A DNA stretch of 35,074 bases from Candidatus Cryptobacteroides merdavium (GTDB lineage: Bacteria; Bacteroidota; Bacteroidia; Bacteroidales; UBA932): assembly GCA_017694755.1 (NCBI GenBank), contig JADIMO010000047.1, forward strand, positions 1-35,074, read 5' to 3'. The notes below the pieces were generated by a model. The model had not been told where the DNA came from. It searched no databases and saw nothing but the letters and a program-made list of their open reading frames with translations. Position numbers and translations under genes: made by a program. Of this stretch, positions 26,063 through 34,901 are shown in pieces (the stretch's first letter is position 1; each line of letters starts with the position of its first letter).

Positions 26063-26109
26063 TTATTCTCTCTCCAATAGAAATTTTCCAGATTTCACTG
26101 TGAGAATAA
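26063..26109 (-). repeat. 8-bp inverted repeat in the leader
   Basis: TTATTCTC (26063-26070) and GAGAATAA (26102-26109) are perfect inverted copies separated by 31 bp, in the first part of the predicted leader RNA. They could form a hairpin or an operator. Confidence 0.45.
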
Positions 26110-26138
26110 ACTTACACTTCCGTGTTAAAATGTCGTGT

Positions 26139-26170
26139 CAAAAGTAAGAAACATCTACGGAAAATGCAAA
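26139..26170 (-). promoter_or_regulatory. Promoter of the SusCD-protease locus
   Basis: On the minus strand TTTG (26170-26167), 20 bp and TACTTTTG (26146-26139) match the Bacteroidota consensus fully. It has the same boxes and spacing as the promoter of the Fur-like gene. Transcription should start near 26132, about 240 nt before the first ATG at 25890. Confidence 0.8.
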
Positions 26171-26248
26171 CGGCATCCTTCTCTTTGGCGGGTTGTTGCG
26201 AATGTAAAATTGAACAAAATGTTCAGGAAAATCAATATTGACAATTAA

Positions 26249-27445
26249 TTATATATTTTCAAAAATGGAGGGATTTTGTCTGTCAAATTTCAGATTTAAA
26301 TTAAAAAAATCAAGCCCTGAGGGTTTCTGGAAGGCCCTCAGACCGAATTCCGGAAGGAAAGCTATGATATGTTCCATCACATCGGAAGCCAGATGTTCAT
26401 GGGGTACCCAGTCCTTTGCCACAGTGAAAAAATAGAACTGGACAGGAAGCCCTTCCGAAGTGGGCTCAAACTGCCTTACCATCAGCATCAGATTACTGTT
26501 GACCCCGGACAGGCTGCGCAGATAGTGCTCGACCGCAACCCTGAACAATTTGAGGTTCACGGTTCCCTCTTCCATGGACATCCCCTCAGCCCATTCTTTC
26601 CCCGCAAAGCGCGACAGTTCCTCGCGTGTACAGAATCTTATGGAATTCATATCAATCCGTATGGAACGGGCCACCCTGCGACCGCCGCTTTCACGCATCC
26701 CGCGCCAATTCTTGAAAGAATCGCTGACAAGGACATACGGAGGAATGGTGGTTATGGTCTTGTCCCAGTTCCGGACTTTGACGGTATTCATGGTGACATC
26801 CTCAACCACGCCGTCCACATTATATTTTTCCAGCACTATCCAGTCACCAGGACGCAGCATGTCATGGGCGGAAAGCTGTACGCCTGCGACAACTCCGAGG
26901 ATGGTGTCCTTGAAGACGAGCATCAGGACAGTGGCCATGGCACCCAGTCCGGCAAGAAGGGCCGTGAAGTCCTTATTTATCAGCACCCCTATGATGATGA
27001 TGACGGACACGAACACGACTATGACCTTCAGCATCTGGTACACGCCCTTCATAGGCTTGTTCTTCAGCGTGTCCGACTCGCTTGAAATGGCATACAGGGA
27101 TGAAATGAATTCACATATCAGCATGCAGAAGACCACTGTTATGTAAATGTAGAGAGCCTTTACCGCCAGGGACTTCCATAATGCATCCTCCGGAAAGAGC
27201 AGGGGCAGGGCCACCAGAAACGTTATCGGAGGAATGAGATGGAAGACATTGTGCAGGACCTTCCCGTTGGTGATATAATTGTCCCATTTGAATGCCGTCT
27301 TCACCGCTATCTTCCGGATGACCGGGATAAGCAGCCGGCAGCACAGAAAGTCCACCAGATATGCGACAATGATGACCGCACATGTCACCATGACACGCAC
27401 CTGCGGGCTCATCCCCATAAGTTCTTCAGCATGCTGTTCAATCAT
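26249..27445 (-). CDS. MscS-family mechanosensitive channel, YbdG-like
   Basis: A 398-aa inner-membrane channel. There are about five hydrophobic segments: ~17-38, 68-88, 92-115, 138-160 and 165-188. The last one, LLAGLGAMATVLMLVFKDTILGVVAGVQL, is the MscS pore helix region (Gly/Ala-rich, given here as its two halves LLAGLGAMATVLMLV and FKDTILGVVAGVQL). The soluble beta-domain follows, with DMLRPGDWIVLEKYNVDGVVEDVTMNTV in split form DMLRPGDWIVLE, then GVVEDVTMNTVKVRNWD. The C-terminal domain with VPHEHLASDVMEHI resembles YbdG/MscM more than short MscS. It releases solutes on hypo-osmotic shock. It has its own promoter at 27498-27529 and is not tied to its neighbours. Confidence 0.92.
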   Translation of the reverse strand: MIEQHAEELMGMSPQVRVMVTCAVIIVAYLVDFLCCRLLIPVIRKIAVKTAFKWDNYITNGKVLHNVFHLIPPITFLVALPLLFPEDALWKSLAVKALYIYITVVFCMLICEFISSLYAISSESDTLKNKPMKGVYQMLKVIVVFVSVIIIIGVLINKDFTALLAGLGAMATVLMLVFKDTILGVVAGVQLSAHDMLRPGDWIVLEKYNVDGVVEDVTMNTVKVRNWDKTITTIPPYVLVSDSFKNWRGMRESGGRRVARSIRIDMNSIRFCTREELSRFAGKEWAEGMSMEEGTVNLKLFRVAVEHYLRSLSGVNSNLMLMVRQFEPTSEGLPVQFYFFTVAKDWVPHEHLASDVMEHIIAFLPEFGLRAFQKPSGLDFFNLNLKFDRQNPSIFENI

Positions 27446-27497
27446 TTTCCGTCATTTTCCGTCAACTCAGGCCTCGGAGCCACCGTCCGGCCTCATG

Positions 27498-27529
27498 CAA
27501 AGATATATTTCCGCACCGTTTCCGGCAAG
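27498..27529 (-). promoter_or_regulatory. Promoter of the MscS-like channel gene
   Basis: On the minus strand CTTG (27529-27526), 20 bp and TATCTTTG (27505-27498) fit the Bacteroidota pattern, with one mismatch in the -33 box. It is 52 bp upstream of the ATG at 27445. Confidence 0.65.
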
Positions 27530-27570
27530 AAAATCCGTCAATTTTTCTTCATGGGACAAGCGGCAAAAGA

Positions 27571-27630
27571 ATAAAAAACGAATAAAACGAGGAGAAGTCA
27601 AACTCAGGCTCATTCCTCGTTTTATTCGTT
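27571..27630 (-). terminator. Strong intrinsic terminator of the kinase-phosphatase operon
   Basis: Arms at 27577-27593 and 27614-27630 are perfectly complementary over 17 bp (the left arm begins AACGAATAAAACG), with a 20-nt loop. On the minus strand the stem runs into TTTTTTATTCTTTT. It lies 26 bp after the phosphatase stop and upstream of the channel promoter. Confidence 0.92.
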
Positions 27631-27656
27631 CGCAGATGGAATCAAATTTCAAATAT

Positions 27657-28478
27657 TCAATTTCCGGAAGAGGAAATCTTCTGATGGCGTTTCCGTCTGA
27701 ACCATCCGAATACAGGAGATCCGGCCGGAATCCTGCATTTTTCTGACATCACAGTAACGACGGTTATGTCATCGTCACTTCCATGCTTCAAGGCAAGATC
27801 CAGAAGACAGGCTGACAGACCCTCATTTCCGGAAGCTTCTGCAACGGTATCTTCTATATCCCTGTCCATGCAATATCCAGAAAGCCCGTCACTGCATACA
27901 ATCACAATGTCTTCATCATCCAATTCGCAGGAGACAAAGTCAGGAACACATGCATCCTCCCCGCCACCAACAAATCTCGTGATGATGTTGCTGTCTGGGT
28001 GTGTATAGGATTCCTCTACAGTAATATCACCGGAATCAATGAGTTCCTGCACATAAGAATGGTCCTTGGTCAGGCTTCTGATGCCTTTGTCCCGGGAATA
28101 CACATAGCATCTGCTGTCGCCGCACCATGTAACATAGAGATGCCGTCCCTCAAGAACTGCAATCACGACGGTCGTCCCCATGCCGAATGAATCAGGGTTG
28201 GAAGAAATATAGTCCATTATGCCGTCGTCCGCTTTTCTGACAGACTCCATAGACAGCTGCCTTATTTCACCCCCGGACAAATTTTCCTGCAGTCCTTCTT
28301 CCAGCATACGGGATATGACAGAAACAGCTATTTCCGATGCCACATTTCCGTCACTTTCGCCGCCCATCCCGTCAGCCACCACAATGAATCTCTCATTGCT
28401 TACACAACTGTCCTCATTTTCTTTATGATACCGTCCCTTTGATGTGGCGGCATCGACAACATATCTTGTTTCCATCAT
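27657..28478 (-). CDS. PP2C-family serine/threonine phosphatase
   Basis: A 273-aa cytoplasmic, metal-dependent protein phosphatase. Motifs in order are KENEDS (residues 19-24), VVADGMGG with metal ligand Asp36, GMGTTVV, VTWCGDSRCYVY, LTKDHSYVQELIDSGDI, DIVIVCSDGLSG and DDDITVV. All the metal-binding Asp residues of the fold are present. The first motif reads GRYHKENED where many family members have RxxNED. There is no transmembrane segment; the C-terminal tail is basic. Its ATG overlaps the stop of the WG-repeat gene (ATGA), so translation is coupled. As last gene of the operon it should reverse the action of the kinase encoded two genes upstream. Confidence 0.95.
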   Translation of the reverse strand: MMETRYVVDAATSKGRYHKENEDSCVSNERFIVVADGMGGESDGNVASEIAVSVISRMLEEGLQENLSGGEIRQLSMESVRKADDGIMDYISSNPDSFGMGTTVVIAVLEGRHLYVTWCGDSRCYVYSRDKGIRSLTKDHSYVQELIDSGDITVEESYTHPDSNIITRFVGGGEDACVPDFVSCELDDEDIVIVCSDGLSGYCMDRDIEDTVAEASGNEGLSACLLDLALKHGSDDDITVVTVMSEKCRIPAGSPVFGWFRRKRHQKISSSGN

Positions 28479-30256
28479 ATTTCCAGTATCGGAGTGGACG
28501 GGACATTCTTCGGAGCCGGAGTCCTCTTGCGGATGACGACTTTCTCCTTTTCCTTTTTCTGAGGGACAGGTTTTGTATAGGTGATTTCAAAAGGGAATAC
28601 GGCGGACGGGCAACCCTGCTCTGTAACGAATATGTTCAGGCTGTTGTCCCCTTCCTTGAGATTATATACCGTACATTTGTAGCGAGTCTCCGAAATCTTC
28701 TCGTAATTGACCGAAATGGAATCGGCCTCAACCCTCACCTCAAACGGATAATCCCCTTCGCCTACATTCCGCTGGGCATTTATGTTGACCGTAAATGATG
28801 CCACGCCATTGTCAACCGTCGTTTCCGAATCTATCGGGTCGACATTGTAATACTTCAGATGCCATGCCCTGACTTGCACGGGCACTCCGAACATCGAAAT
28901 GCCGTCATAGGTCAAAGACACTGGCGAATAAGATATACGGGTAATGGTGTCCGGAAGGGATGCCGGAATGTCAAGGGTACAGTCATACAGGACAAAATTG
29001 CCGCTCTCAGTATCCTTTGTGACACGGGAGGTCTTGTCCAAGATGCATCCTGTGGAGTCCGGGACATCAAGCCTTGCCTCCTTCGCCGAAATTCCTGCCG
29101 GAAGGTCGAGCCTCATCTGTGTCTCAAATGTCTGATGTCTGAACGCGATATCCCGTCCCTTATTGATGCTTATCCTGAAGTCAAGGTCAGGCAGAATCTC
29201 GATGATGCCCCATTTGCCGTCCAGTTTGACGAAAGCCTTGTCTCCATACATAAGGCCTACAGACTCAAACTGCTCCGGAAGCACCTGTCTTGAATACATG
29301 GAGAGCCCGAAACTGCCCTCATGTCCATAGGAAGAGAGGCTTGTGGCATAGCTGACAGAAACAGTACTGTCTTCCGGAAACGTGATCTCACCGTCATTAA
29401 ATATGAAATGTACAGGAACAAGTTCCTTGTCAAACCTCAGTATCGCAGTATTTTTCTTGCCGTATACGGCACGTATCTCGACTCCTCCGGACGGCAGGTT
29501 CAGAAAATATGTGCCATAGTCTCCCTCAAGAATCAGATGGCGTTTCCTGTCCGGCAGCCCTTCTTCTCCACGGAGCATCGGTTCAAAAGTGCTGTCGGTT
29601 GCATTGAACCAGTAAAGCCTGCCTCTGATGACGGCAACACCTCTTCCGTCGGAGCTTATGCCGGACAGGAAGACAAGTTCCTCACGGGCAAATTCCGTCA
29701 CATCTCCGTTATTGTATATCCTGAGACGCACAGTATGCCCGTCAGCAGTATGATATCCATAATACGGATCTTTTTTCTTGTCCGGCTGTCCATAAGCCAG
29801 ATATGGGGCATAACCATGATGGAACGGATATGACGTCTCCACATTTACTGTCCTTATAATGCTCCCGTCCGGCCTGTAATAGCCGTAGCCTTTGTTGTCC
29901 TGAAAGATAAGATAGCCGTCATTGAAATATGGATTGTCGTAGGCAATCCGGACATCTGGAAGAGAGGTGAATTTTCCCGACATGTCCACAAAGCCGGTCA
30001 TAAGGCCGTTGTCTTTCCTCACTACAGTGGCCAGGCCTTCCTTAAAAGGCAATACGACATGCTCCGTCTCAAACAGGCGGCCTCCATCCATTGTCCACAG
30101 GGTCTTGATTCCCAAGGAATCGGTCTCAATGATCTTTTTGTCTACCTTTACCGAAATCGAGTCATACACAGGAGGCAGGACCCATTTCGCAAGCTGAGCC
30201 CGGACGGAACCGCAAGAGACGGCACCGATGATAAGCAATAATAGAATCTTTTTCAT
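28475..30256 (-). CDS. Exported WG-repeat protein
   Basis: A 593-aa protein with a signal peptide (MKKILLLLIIGAVSCGSVRAQ). It could be read as a lipoprotein at VSC (Cys15), but the RAQ site is as likely. The N-terminal ~350 residues contain WG/KWG-type repeats with the pattern GxxTxxxDxxGxF, GYGYYRPDGSII, YYGYHTADGH and KWGIIEILPDLDF, a fold of small beta-hairpins often used for binding. The region from about 370 to 550 looks like two beta-sandwich domains. The C terminus is Lys/Pro-rich (QKKEKEKVVIRKRTPAPKN). It starts 9 bp after the kinase stop and overlaps the phosphatase by 4 bp. Located between kinase and phosphatase genes, it may be the envelope-side sensor or a target partner (inference). 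Confidence 0.82.
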   Translation of the reverse strand: MKKILLLLIIGAVSCGSVRAQLAKWVLPPVYDSISVKVDKKIIETDSLGIKTLWTMDGGRLFETEHVVLPFKEGLATVVRKDNGLMTGFVDMSGKFTSLPDVRIAYDNPYFNDGYLIFQDNKGYGYYRPDGSIIRTVNVETSYPFHHGYAPYLAYGQPDKKKDPYYGYHTADGHTVRLRIYNNGDVTEFAREELVFLSGISSDGRGVAVIRGRLYWFNATDSTFEPMLRGEEGLPDRKRHLILEGDYGTYFLNLPSGGVEIRAVYGKKNTAILRFDKELVPVHFIFNDGEITFPEDSTVSVSYATSLSSYGHEGSFGLSMYSRQVLPEQFESVGLMYGDKAFVKLDGKWGIIEILPDLDFRISINKGRDIAFRHQTFETQMRLDLPAGISAKEARLDVPDSTGCILDKTSRVTKDTESGNFVLYDCTLDIPASLPDTITRISYSPVSLTYDGISMFGVPVQVRAWHLKYYNVDPIDSETTVDNGVASFTVNINAQRNVGEGDYPFEVRVEADSISVNYEKISETRYKCTVYNLKEGDNSLNIFVTEQGCPSAVFPFEITYTKPVPQKKEKEKVVIRKRTPAPKNVPSTPILEI

Positions 30257-30265
30257 AACATATCA

Positions 30266-31750
30266 TTATTTTCTGTTTTCCAACAAATCAATACCCCTTT
30301 CGATGCGTCCTGTCAAAAGAGTGTCCCCGCATTGGTCCGCCCATGTACGGGACTGCTCCAGCAGCAGCTTCCCTCTTTCCTCGTCCCTCATGAAGACCTT
30401 GTTCGGATTGACATAGTAGCATGCCAGCCGGTAAAGGGCATTGGCATTGATGTCCGGATAGGCGGGATCACTTATCTCCTCTATCCTGGTAAACAGCCAT
30501 ATTGCCTTATTATTTACCGTATAGGATGTGGGGAGGAAGGCCTCGTCAGTCCCCTGGGGATACATTTCAATGCCGAGAAGACGCTTTCTTGCGACGGATG
30601 CACTATCAGAATACCAGCCGTAAGTGAAGGCCTGCTCATATAATGCAGGCACAAAACCTGTGGAGCCGAGGCTGTCCAAGATGTCGAGACCTTCCGACAA
30701 TGATGCCGCATCACCGGCATTGACCAATATCATGGCACCGGCAAACACCTCCTCATCAGACAGATGCTCCGGCTCATGTTTTCCTGACAGGGCAAGGAGG
30801 GCAATGACAACCGCCAACACACATGCCGCAATGCCACCGGCCATATATATACCATAAGGACGGGGCGGATAGTGCCCGGACTGGGCCGCCTTGCTGATGG
30901 CAGAAGCGGACGGTCTTCTGGACGGATCCAAGGAAAGGCAATCCGAAATAAGCCTTCTGATATCCTTCGGTACCGTCTGCGGTATCGGAGGGACAGGAAG
31001 TCCGGATTCCAGCTGGGCCCGCCCTCCGTCTTCACCGAAAGGCACCTTCCCCGTTGTCAGTTCATACAGAGTGGCACCGAACGACCATATGTCACTTTCC
31101 GGCATGGATTCATATTCGTCCCTGAACCTCTCGGGAGCCATATAGGCCATTGTCCCGCTCCGTGTCTCCTCATACCCGTCCCTGTTAAGTCCCCTGTGCG
31201 AGCTGATGCCGAAATCAGTTATGGCATAGTTGCCGTTGTCATCGAGAAGGATATTGGCCGGCTTGATGTCATGATGGACAATGGTCGGGTTGAACGCATG
31301 AAGATAAGCAAGGCCAGAGGAAACATCAGAGATATATCTCCAGAACTCCTTCCTGTCCGTCATCTTTCCCGAAAGCTGCTCTGATGAGCCTTTCCTGCAA
31401 TACGGCAGGACAAGATAGGGCACCCCGTCGTATATTGAAAAATTGATCGGCTGGACAAGGTTGGCATGATGACAGTTGAACACTATCTTGAACTCGTCCC
31501 TGAAACGCTGCTCTCCGAAATCCAGGGCGTTCTTCGGACGGTAGATCTTGATTGCCACCTTTATGCCGGAGTCCTCCCTGGAGGTCACGGCATCTTCTTC
31601 TTCACTGTATACCTCGTCTATGGTATTGGTGTCCAAGGCAAGCCAGACGTCTGCCGTACCTCCGTCAGAGCTCAATGTACGGAGCAGCCTGTAGCGCCCG
31701 TCAAACAGGACACCGCTTTCTGCAATAGAACTTATGTCTTTCATCTTCAT
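30266..31750 (-). CDS. Transmembrane Ser/Thr protein kinase (Hanks type)
   Basis: A 494-aa kinase. The N-terminal domain (about 14-290) has a loose glycine loop (LSSDGGTADVW, residues 26-36), the ATP-anchoring Lys68 in VAIK, the catalytic loop VHHDIKPANILL with Asp161, Lys163 and Asn166, DFG at 179-181 and APE at 205-207. The Arg normally preceding the catalytic Asp is His160, so it is not an RD kinase. One membrane helix lies at about 301-322. The outer ~170 residues are helical, with TPR/Sel1-like pieces (ALYRLACYYVNPN), and could sense the periplasm. The ATG at 31750 overlaps the upstream stop (ATGA). The insertion after residue 40, rich in Glu and Asp, lies between two N-lobe strands. Probably active, since all strictly catalytic residues are present. 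Confidence 0.94.
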   Translation of the reverse strand: MKMKDISSIAESGVLFDGRYRLLRTLSSDGGTADVWLALDTNTIDEVYSEEEDAVTSREDSGIKVAIKIYRPKNALDFGEQRFRDEFKIVFNCHHANLVQPINFSIYDGVPYLVLPYCRKGSSEQLSGKMTDRKEFWRYISDVSSGLAYLHAFNPTIVHHDIKPANILLDDNGNYAITDFGISSHRGLNRDGYEETRSGTMAYMAPERFRDEYESMPESDIWSFGATLYELTTGKVPFGEDGGRAQLESGLPVPPIPQTVPKDIRRLISDCLSLDPSRRPSASAISKAAQSGHYPPRPYGIYMAGGIAACVLAVVIALLALSGKHEPEHLSDEEVFAGAMILVNAGDAASLSEGLDILDSLGSTGFVPALYEQAFTYGWYSDSASVARKRLLGIEMYPQGTDEAFLPTSYTVNNKAIWLFTRIEEISDPAYPDINANALYRLACYYVNPNKVFMRDEERGKLLLEQSRTWADQCGDTLLTGRIERGIDLLENRK

Positions 31751-32895
31751 TCAACATTCACTTCTATGACTCCGGCCCCGAGCCTTGTCCCGACATCTAT
31801 ATATGTACGGCCGACGGACTGCGCAGTGATGCGTCCTGTACCGTCAACAGATGCCACTGAAGGGATATGGGAACTGAAGCCTGTTACTTCATAGTCCCCG
31901 ACCAGTGACTGATAGTCCGGTTCCACAGACTCTCCGGATCTGAGATGAAGGGTCTCGAGCAGACGATGTCCTGTATATCTGCCGACGACCGCACCATAGG
32001 ACATCACGCTGTATGTCCATATGAAGTCATTGATTTCTTCTGTAGTCCATTCATTCTGAATCTGCATTCCATATGACGTGGTTATGGTGAACTCGACACC
32101 GGTCCCGTCAACGGTATAATATCCGCCGCCGCTTTCGTCCAGTTCATAAATTCCTGACAGGGTCCATTCGGCATAGACATATCCGCTGCTGTCGAATCTG
32201 GTCTTCTGCCATTCCTTTTCTTCGAGATTGTCACATATCCATGTGCCTAACATGAGCTCGGCAAAGTCCTTCATGCCGGCATTGACCTCAACTCGTATGG
32301 CAGCATGCCCTCCAGGTGTGCGGAATGTGATGAATGCCGTACCTGCGGACACACCGGAAATCTCTCCGGTCACCGGATCGACTGTGGCCACCGAAGTGTC
32401 AAGAGAGACAAAATCCGACACATTACGGCTTCCGCAGACCGCCATATAATCCGGAAGCAGGGCTCCGCCATCCTCCACGCTCAGCGTAGAAACCAGCCTG
32501 TATATGGAGGCTTCGCCGAGATAGGTATTGTTGTCGTACAACCCATAACCTATTTCAAAAGCAGACACCGAACTGACTGTCCAGTCCAGATAGAAAGTCT
32601 CCCCGCTTTCCGTGGAATAGCTTCCAGTCAGGACACCGCCTTCCTCAATGAAATAATATCCCGAGCCGGCATCACGGCGGCCGTCTTCCTGAAATTCAAC
32701 ATTCACACGACTTGTCTCCGTAAACTCATACGTAATCCAGTCGTCCGCATCAGAAGCGGATGAAAGCCAGGTTCCCGGAATGACCTCGGCCAAATCAGCT
32801 GCCGACATCCCAGGATTCTCATCTGTGGTCTCCCTGCACGAAGAAAGGACAAATGCCGGGATCACGGCAGCAAGCAACAAAAAACATTTTTTCAT
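31747..32895 (-). CDS. Lipoprotein with duplicated lipocalin-like and Big2 (Ig-like) modules
   Basis: A 382-aa lipoprotein. The ATG at 32895 begins the signal peptide MKKCFLLLAAVIPAFVLSSC (lipobox Cys20, then RETTDEN, acidic). The body is an internal duplication of two module pairs. The first half has a lipocalin-like part from about residue 40 (VIPGTWLSSASD) and a Big2-like domain (DTSVATVDPVTGEISGVSAG, then TAFITFRTPGG). The second half repeats it: LMLGTWICDNLEEKEW, then HIPSVASVDGTGRITAQSVG and RTYIDVGT. Big2 domains are Ig-like folds of surface adhesins. Its stop overlaps the kinase ATG. The gene begins 50 bp after the barrel protein stop; a TTG at 32949 overlapping that stop is a less likely start. 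Role unknown; perhaps a ligand-binding partner of the kinase outer domain. Confidence 0.78.
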   Translation of the reverse strand: MKKCFLLLAAVIPAFVLSSCRETTDENPGMSAADLAEVIPGTWLSSASDADDWITYEFTETSRVNVEFQEDGRRDAGSGYYFIEEGGVLTGSYSTESGETFYLDWTVSSVSAFEIGYGLYDNNTYLGEASIYRLVSTLSVEDGGALLPDYMAVCGSRNVSDFVSLDTSVATVDPVTGEISGVSAGTAFITFRTPGGHAAIRVEVNAGMKDFAELMLGTWICDNLEEKEWQKTRFDSSGYVYAEWTLSGIYELDESGGGYYTVDGTGVEFTITTSYGMQIQNEWTTEEINDFIWTYSVMSYGAVVGRYTGHRLLETLHLRSGESVEPDYQSLVGDYEVTGFSSHIPSVASVDGTGRITAQSVGRTYIDVGTRLGAGVIEVNVE

Positions 32896-32945
32896 TTCAA
32901 TTCCTGCTATTGTTCTTTTATTTTCAGTGTATACTTCAATATTTT

Positions 32946-34901
32946 TCAATACCTGAACGTATATCCTATTGTCACCTGGAGCAGATTATTGTGCTGCGAA
33001 TACCCAGACATGAGGCCTGCCGCATTGTCAAATACGGTCCATCTGTCGCCGTCCCAATATTTCCTGTCTGCCATGTTGGTGATCATCCACTGGTAAGACA
33101 CCGATATGCTGATACCCATGAACTCATATCCTACACCGGCACGCAGGCCAAAATTCACCCTCCTGTACGGGGAGGCGTCAAAACTGCTTTCACGGCCGGA
33201 TGAGGCATTGTTTCCGTCGGAAGTCATTGTCCTTAACGATGTGCTTTCCGAAAACATGTCAAACTTCCCTGAATAATTGAGGTGGCTGCTGTAGACATAA
33301 TTGTCATAAAATTCATCGGTCCGGACCCCATTCACGATCCTGTAGGCACGCAATTCATCAGAATCGGTCTTTCCTGACAGATCAAGATCCGAAGAAAGGC
33401 CCACGCTGAGGACAGGACCCAAATCCACCCTGAAATGACTTGTCTTTGTCACAGGGATGCGGTAAGAGAAAAGCACAGGAACACCAAGCTCAGCCATCGT
33501 GTATTCTTCATTGAAGCTGGCCAGGGCATCACCCGCCAGATAATACCGGGACGTCTGGGGCATGGCCATAGTCATGCGTCCTGCCAGGTCATTCCTGTAA
33601 CGGTAGTACATGAAGTCAAGCCCCGTATTCAGATACAGATTCTTATACAGTCTTATGTCAGCATGTGCTCCGACCGTGAAACCTCCTGAAGATGAATAGC
33701 TCACCTGCTCATCCCTGCTGCCTGTCGCATAATTTACCGGGCTTGCGGTGACCTGGGAGGAAGAATTTACTGAAATCATCGGATATATGTAGCCGGCAGT
33801 GATTCCGAATGAAACTCTCCGGCCTCCTATGCCGTCCTGCGGTATCAGCTGCACTATCGGCTTCGGATCCTGTGAAACATTGATTCCGAGGGTCTGGTTG
33901 CCGGTCGTGACATTCACGCTTGCCTCACGCGGCATGTCAACAGGTTCATTCGGAGTACAGTGGACATGTATCGTGTGGTCATCAATCCTTTTCAGCTGGC
34001 ACCAATACGGGAAATCCCCGAATCTCCAGTCGTCGGCATCCGTCAGAACCCGTATATACTCATCTCCGCCTTCCGGCCCGAAATGAAGGTCATTCTTGGA
34101 GAAGGCAAGAGAATCAAGAGACGCACCCTGGATGATGTTGATGGTAATCTCATTCCTTGACGGGGTCTCCACCCTTACCTGCGCTATGCGGTCCCTGTTG
34201 TCATCATTGGCATCTGCGGTGAAGCGTATGTCTGAGTCCCCTTTTATCGCCTCGAGCCATCCCGGCACATCTGAAATGTCCCAGTCAGTATTGGCATCTA
34301 TGTCCACAATGCTGGTCTCCCCGGTAGGCGTGAATACCAGACTCTGCGTGGAACTCCGCAAGAATTCCGGCGCCCCTTCATTTATGACCTGCACAGTCTT
34401 GCTCTGCCCGTTCCCGTTACGTATCTCTATGACGGTACTGCGGTCATCAGTCCCCTCATTGGGCGCAATGTATATCTTCACAAGCCCCATTTTCCTGTCA
34501 ATCCCGATCCTGCACCAGTCGTCACTGCCGTTGACCGAGGCATTCCAGTCACTTCCTGTGACATGAACGGGATAATCGCCTCCAAGGCAGTTGATCCTGA
34601 CAGTGTCCTGGGAAATCGTAAAGACAGTCCCGGACTTCTTTTCCCTTGCCGCCATCAGTGTCCGGATGAGATCGAGCTGTGCCGTACACTTCTTGCTGAA
34701 GAACCTGTCCCCAGATGCCAATGCCTGTTCATACAATACCTTGGCTTCCTCCAACTTCCCCTTGGAGTAAAGGGTATTGGCCTGCCTTACCATCATCGCC
34801 ACCCCGTCGGTCCCGTAATTCTGCTGTTCAGACTGGGCCAATGCATCCGGAAGGGCGCAGAGGCATATCAGCAATGCTGACAGAATAATTTTCAGTTTCA
34901 T
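32946..34901 (-). CDS. TPR-BACON-beta-barrel outer membrane protein
   Basis: A 651-aa exported protein with signal peptide MKLKIILSALLICLCALPDALAQ in two visible parts (MKLKIILSALLI, CLCALPDALAQ). A TPR-like pair of helices (AMMVRQANTLYSKGKLEEAK, about 35-80) is followed by three BACON-type Ig-like modules: about 96-180, 182-265 and 268-350. They share the pattern aromatic-Gly-Gly-hydrophobic, then DWxxS, then a terminal VNV/INVSQD strand. The last ~290 residues form a probable outer-membrane beta-barrel: alternating strands starting RRVSFGITAGYIYPMISV and ending LLQVTIGYTFRY with a terminal aromatic. BACON domains bind carbohydrate or mucin-like ligands in some proteins, so a surface or periplasmic binding role is plausible. 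Its ATG overlaps the stop of the partial upstream gene. Confidence 0.85.
   Translation of the reverse strand: MKLKIILSALLICLCALPDALAQSEQQNYGTDGVAMMVRQANTLYSKGKLEEAKVLYEQALASGDRFFSKKCTAQLDLIRTLMAAREKKSGTVFTISQDTVRINCLGGDYPVHVTGSDWNASVNGSDDWCRIGIDRKMGLVKIYIAPNEGTDDRSTVIEIRNGNGQSKTVQVINEGAPEFLRSSTQSLVFTPTGETSIVDIDANTDWDISDVPGWLEAIKGDSDIRFTADANDDNRDRIAQVRVETPSRNEITINIIQGASLDSLAFSKNDLHFGPEGGDEYIRVLTDADDWRFGDFPYWCQLKRIDDHTIHVHCTPNEPVDMPREASVNVTTGNQTLGINVSQDPKPIVQLIPQDGIGGRRVSFGITAGYIYPMISVNSSSQVTASPVNYATGSRDEQVSYSSSGGFTVGAHADIRLYKNLYLNTGLDFMYYRYRNDLAGRMTMAMPQTSRYYLAGDALASFNEEYTMAELGVPVLFSYRIPVTKTSHFRVDLGPVLSVGLSSDLDLSGKTDSDELRAYRIVNGVRTDEFYDNYVYSSHLNYSGKFDMFSESTSLRTMTSDGNNASSGRESSFDASPYRRVNFGLRAGVGYEFMGISISVSYQWMITNMADRKYWDGDRWTVFDNAAGLMSGYSQHNNLLQVTIGYTFRY

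Larger units (their letters stand above)
25891..26248 (-). other. Intergenic region with long 5' leader of the SusCD locus
   Basis: 358 bp without a credible gene, between the MscS-like channel and lipoprotein A. It holds the promoter at 26139-26170, a leader of about 240 nt with two inverted repeats (26063-26109 and 25950-26024), and a 9-base T-tract on the minus strand. A 71-codon minus-strand frame from 26041 overlaps the lipoprotein start and is probably a by-product. A short palindrome (GAACAAAATGTTC, 26212-26224) follows the channel gene. Confidence 0.7.

Noticed and set aside
26063..26170. Invertible promoter, as in phase-variable surface loci of Bacteroides
   Set aside because: The only good inverted repeat (26063-26109) does not flank the promoter, and no invertase gene is near.
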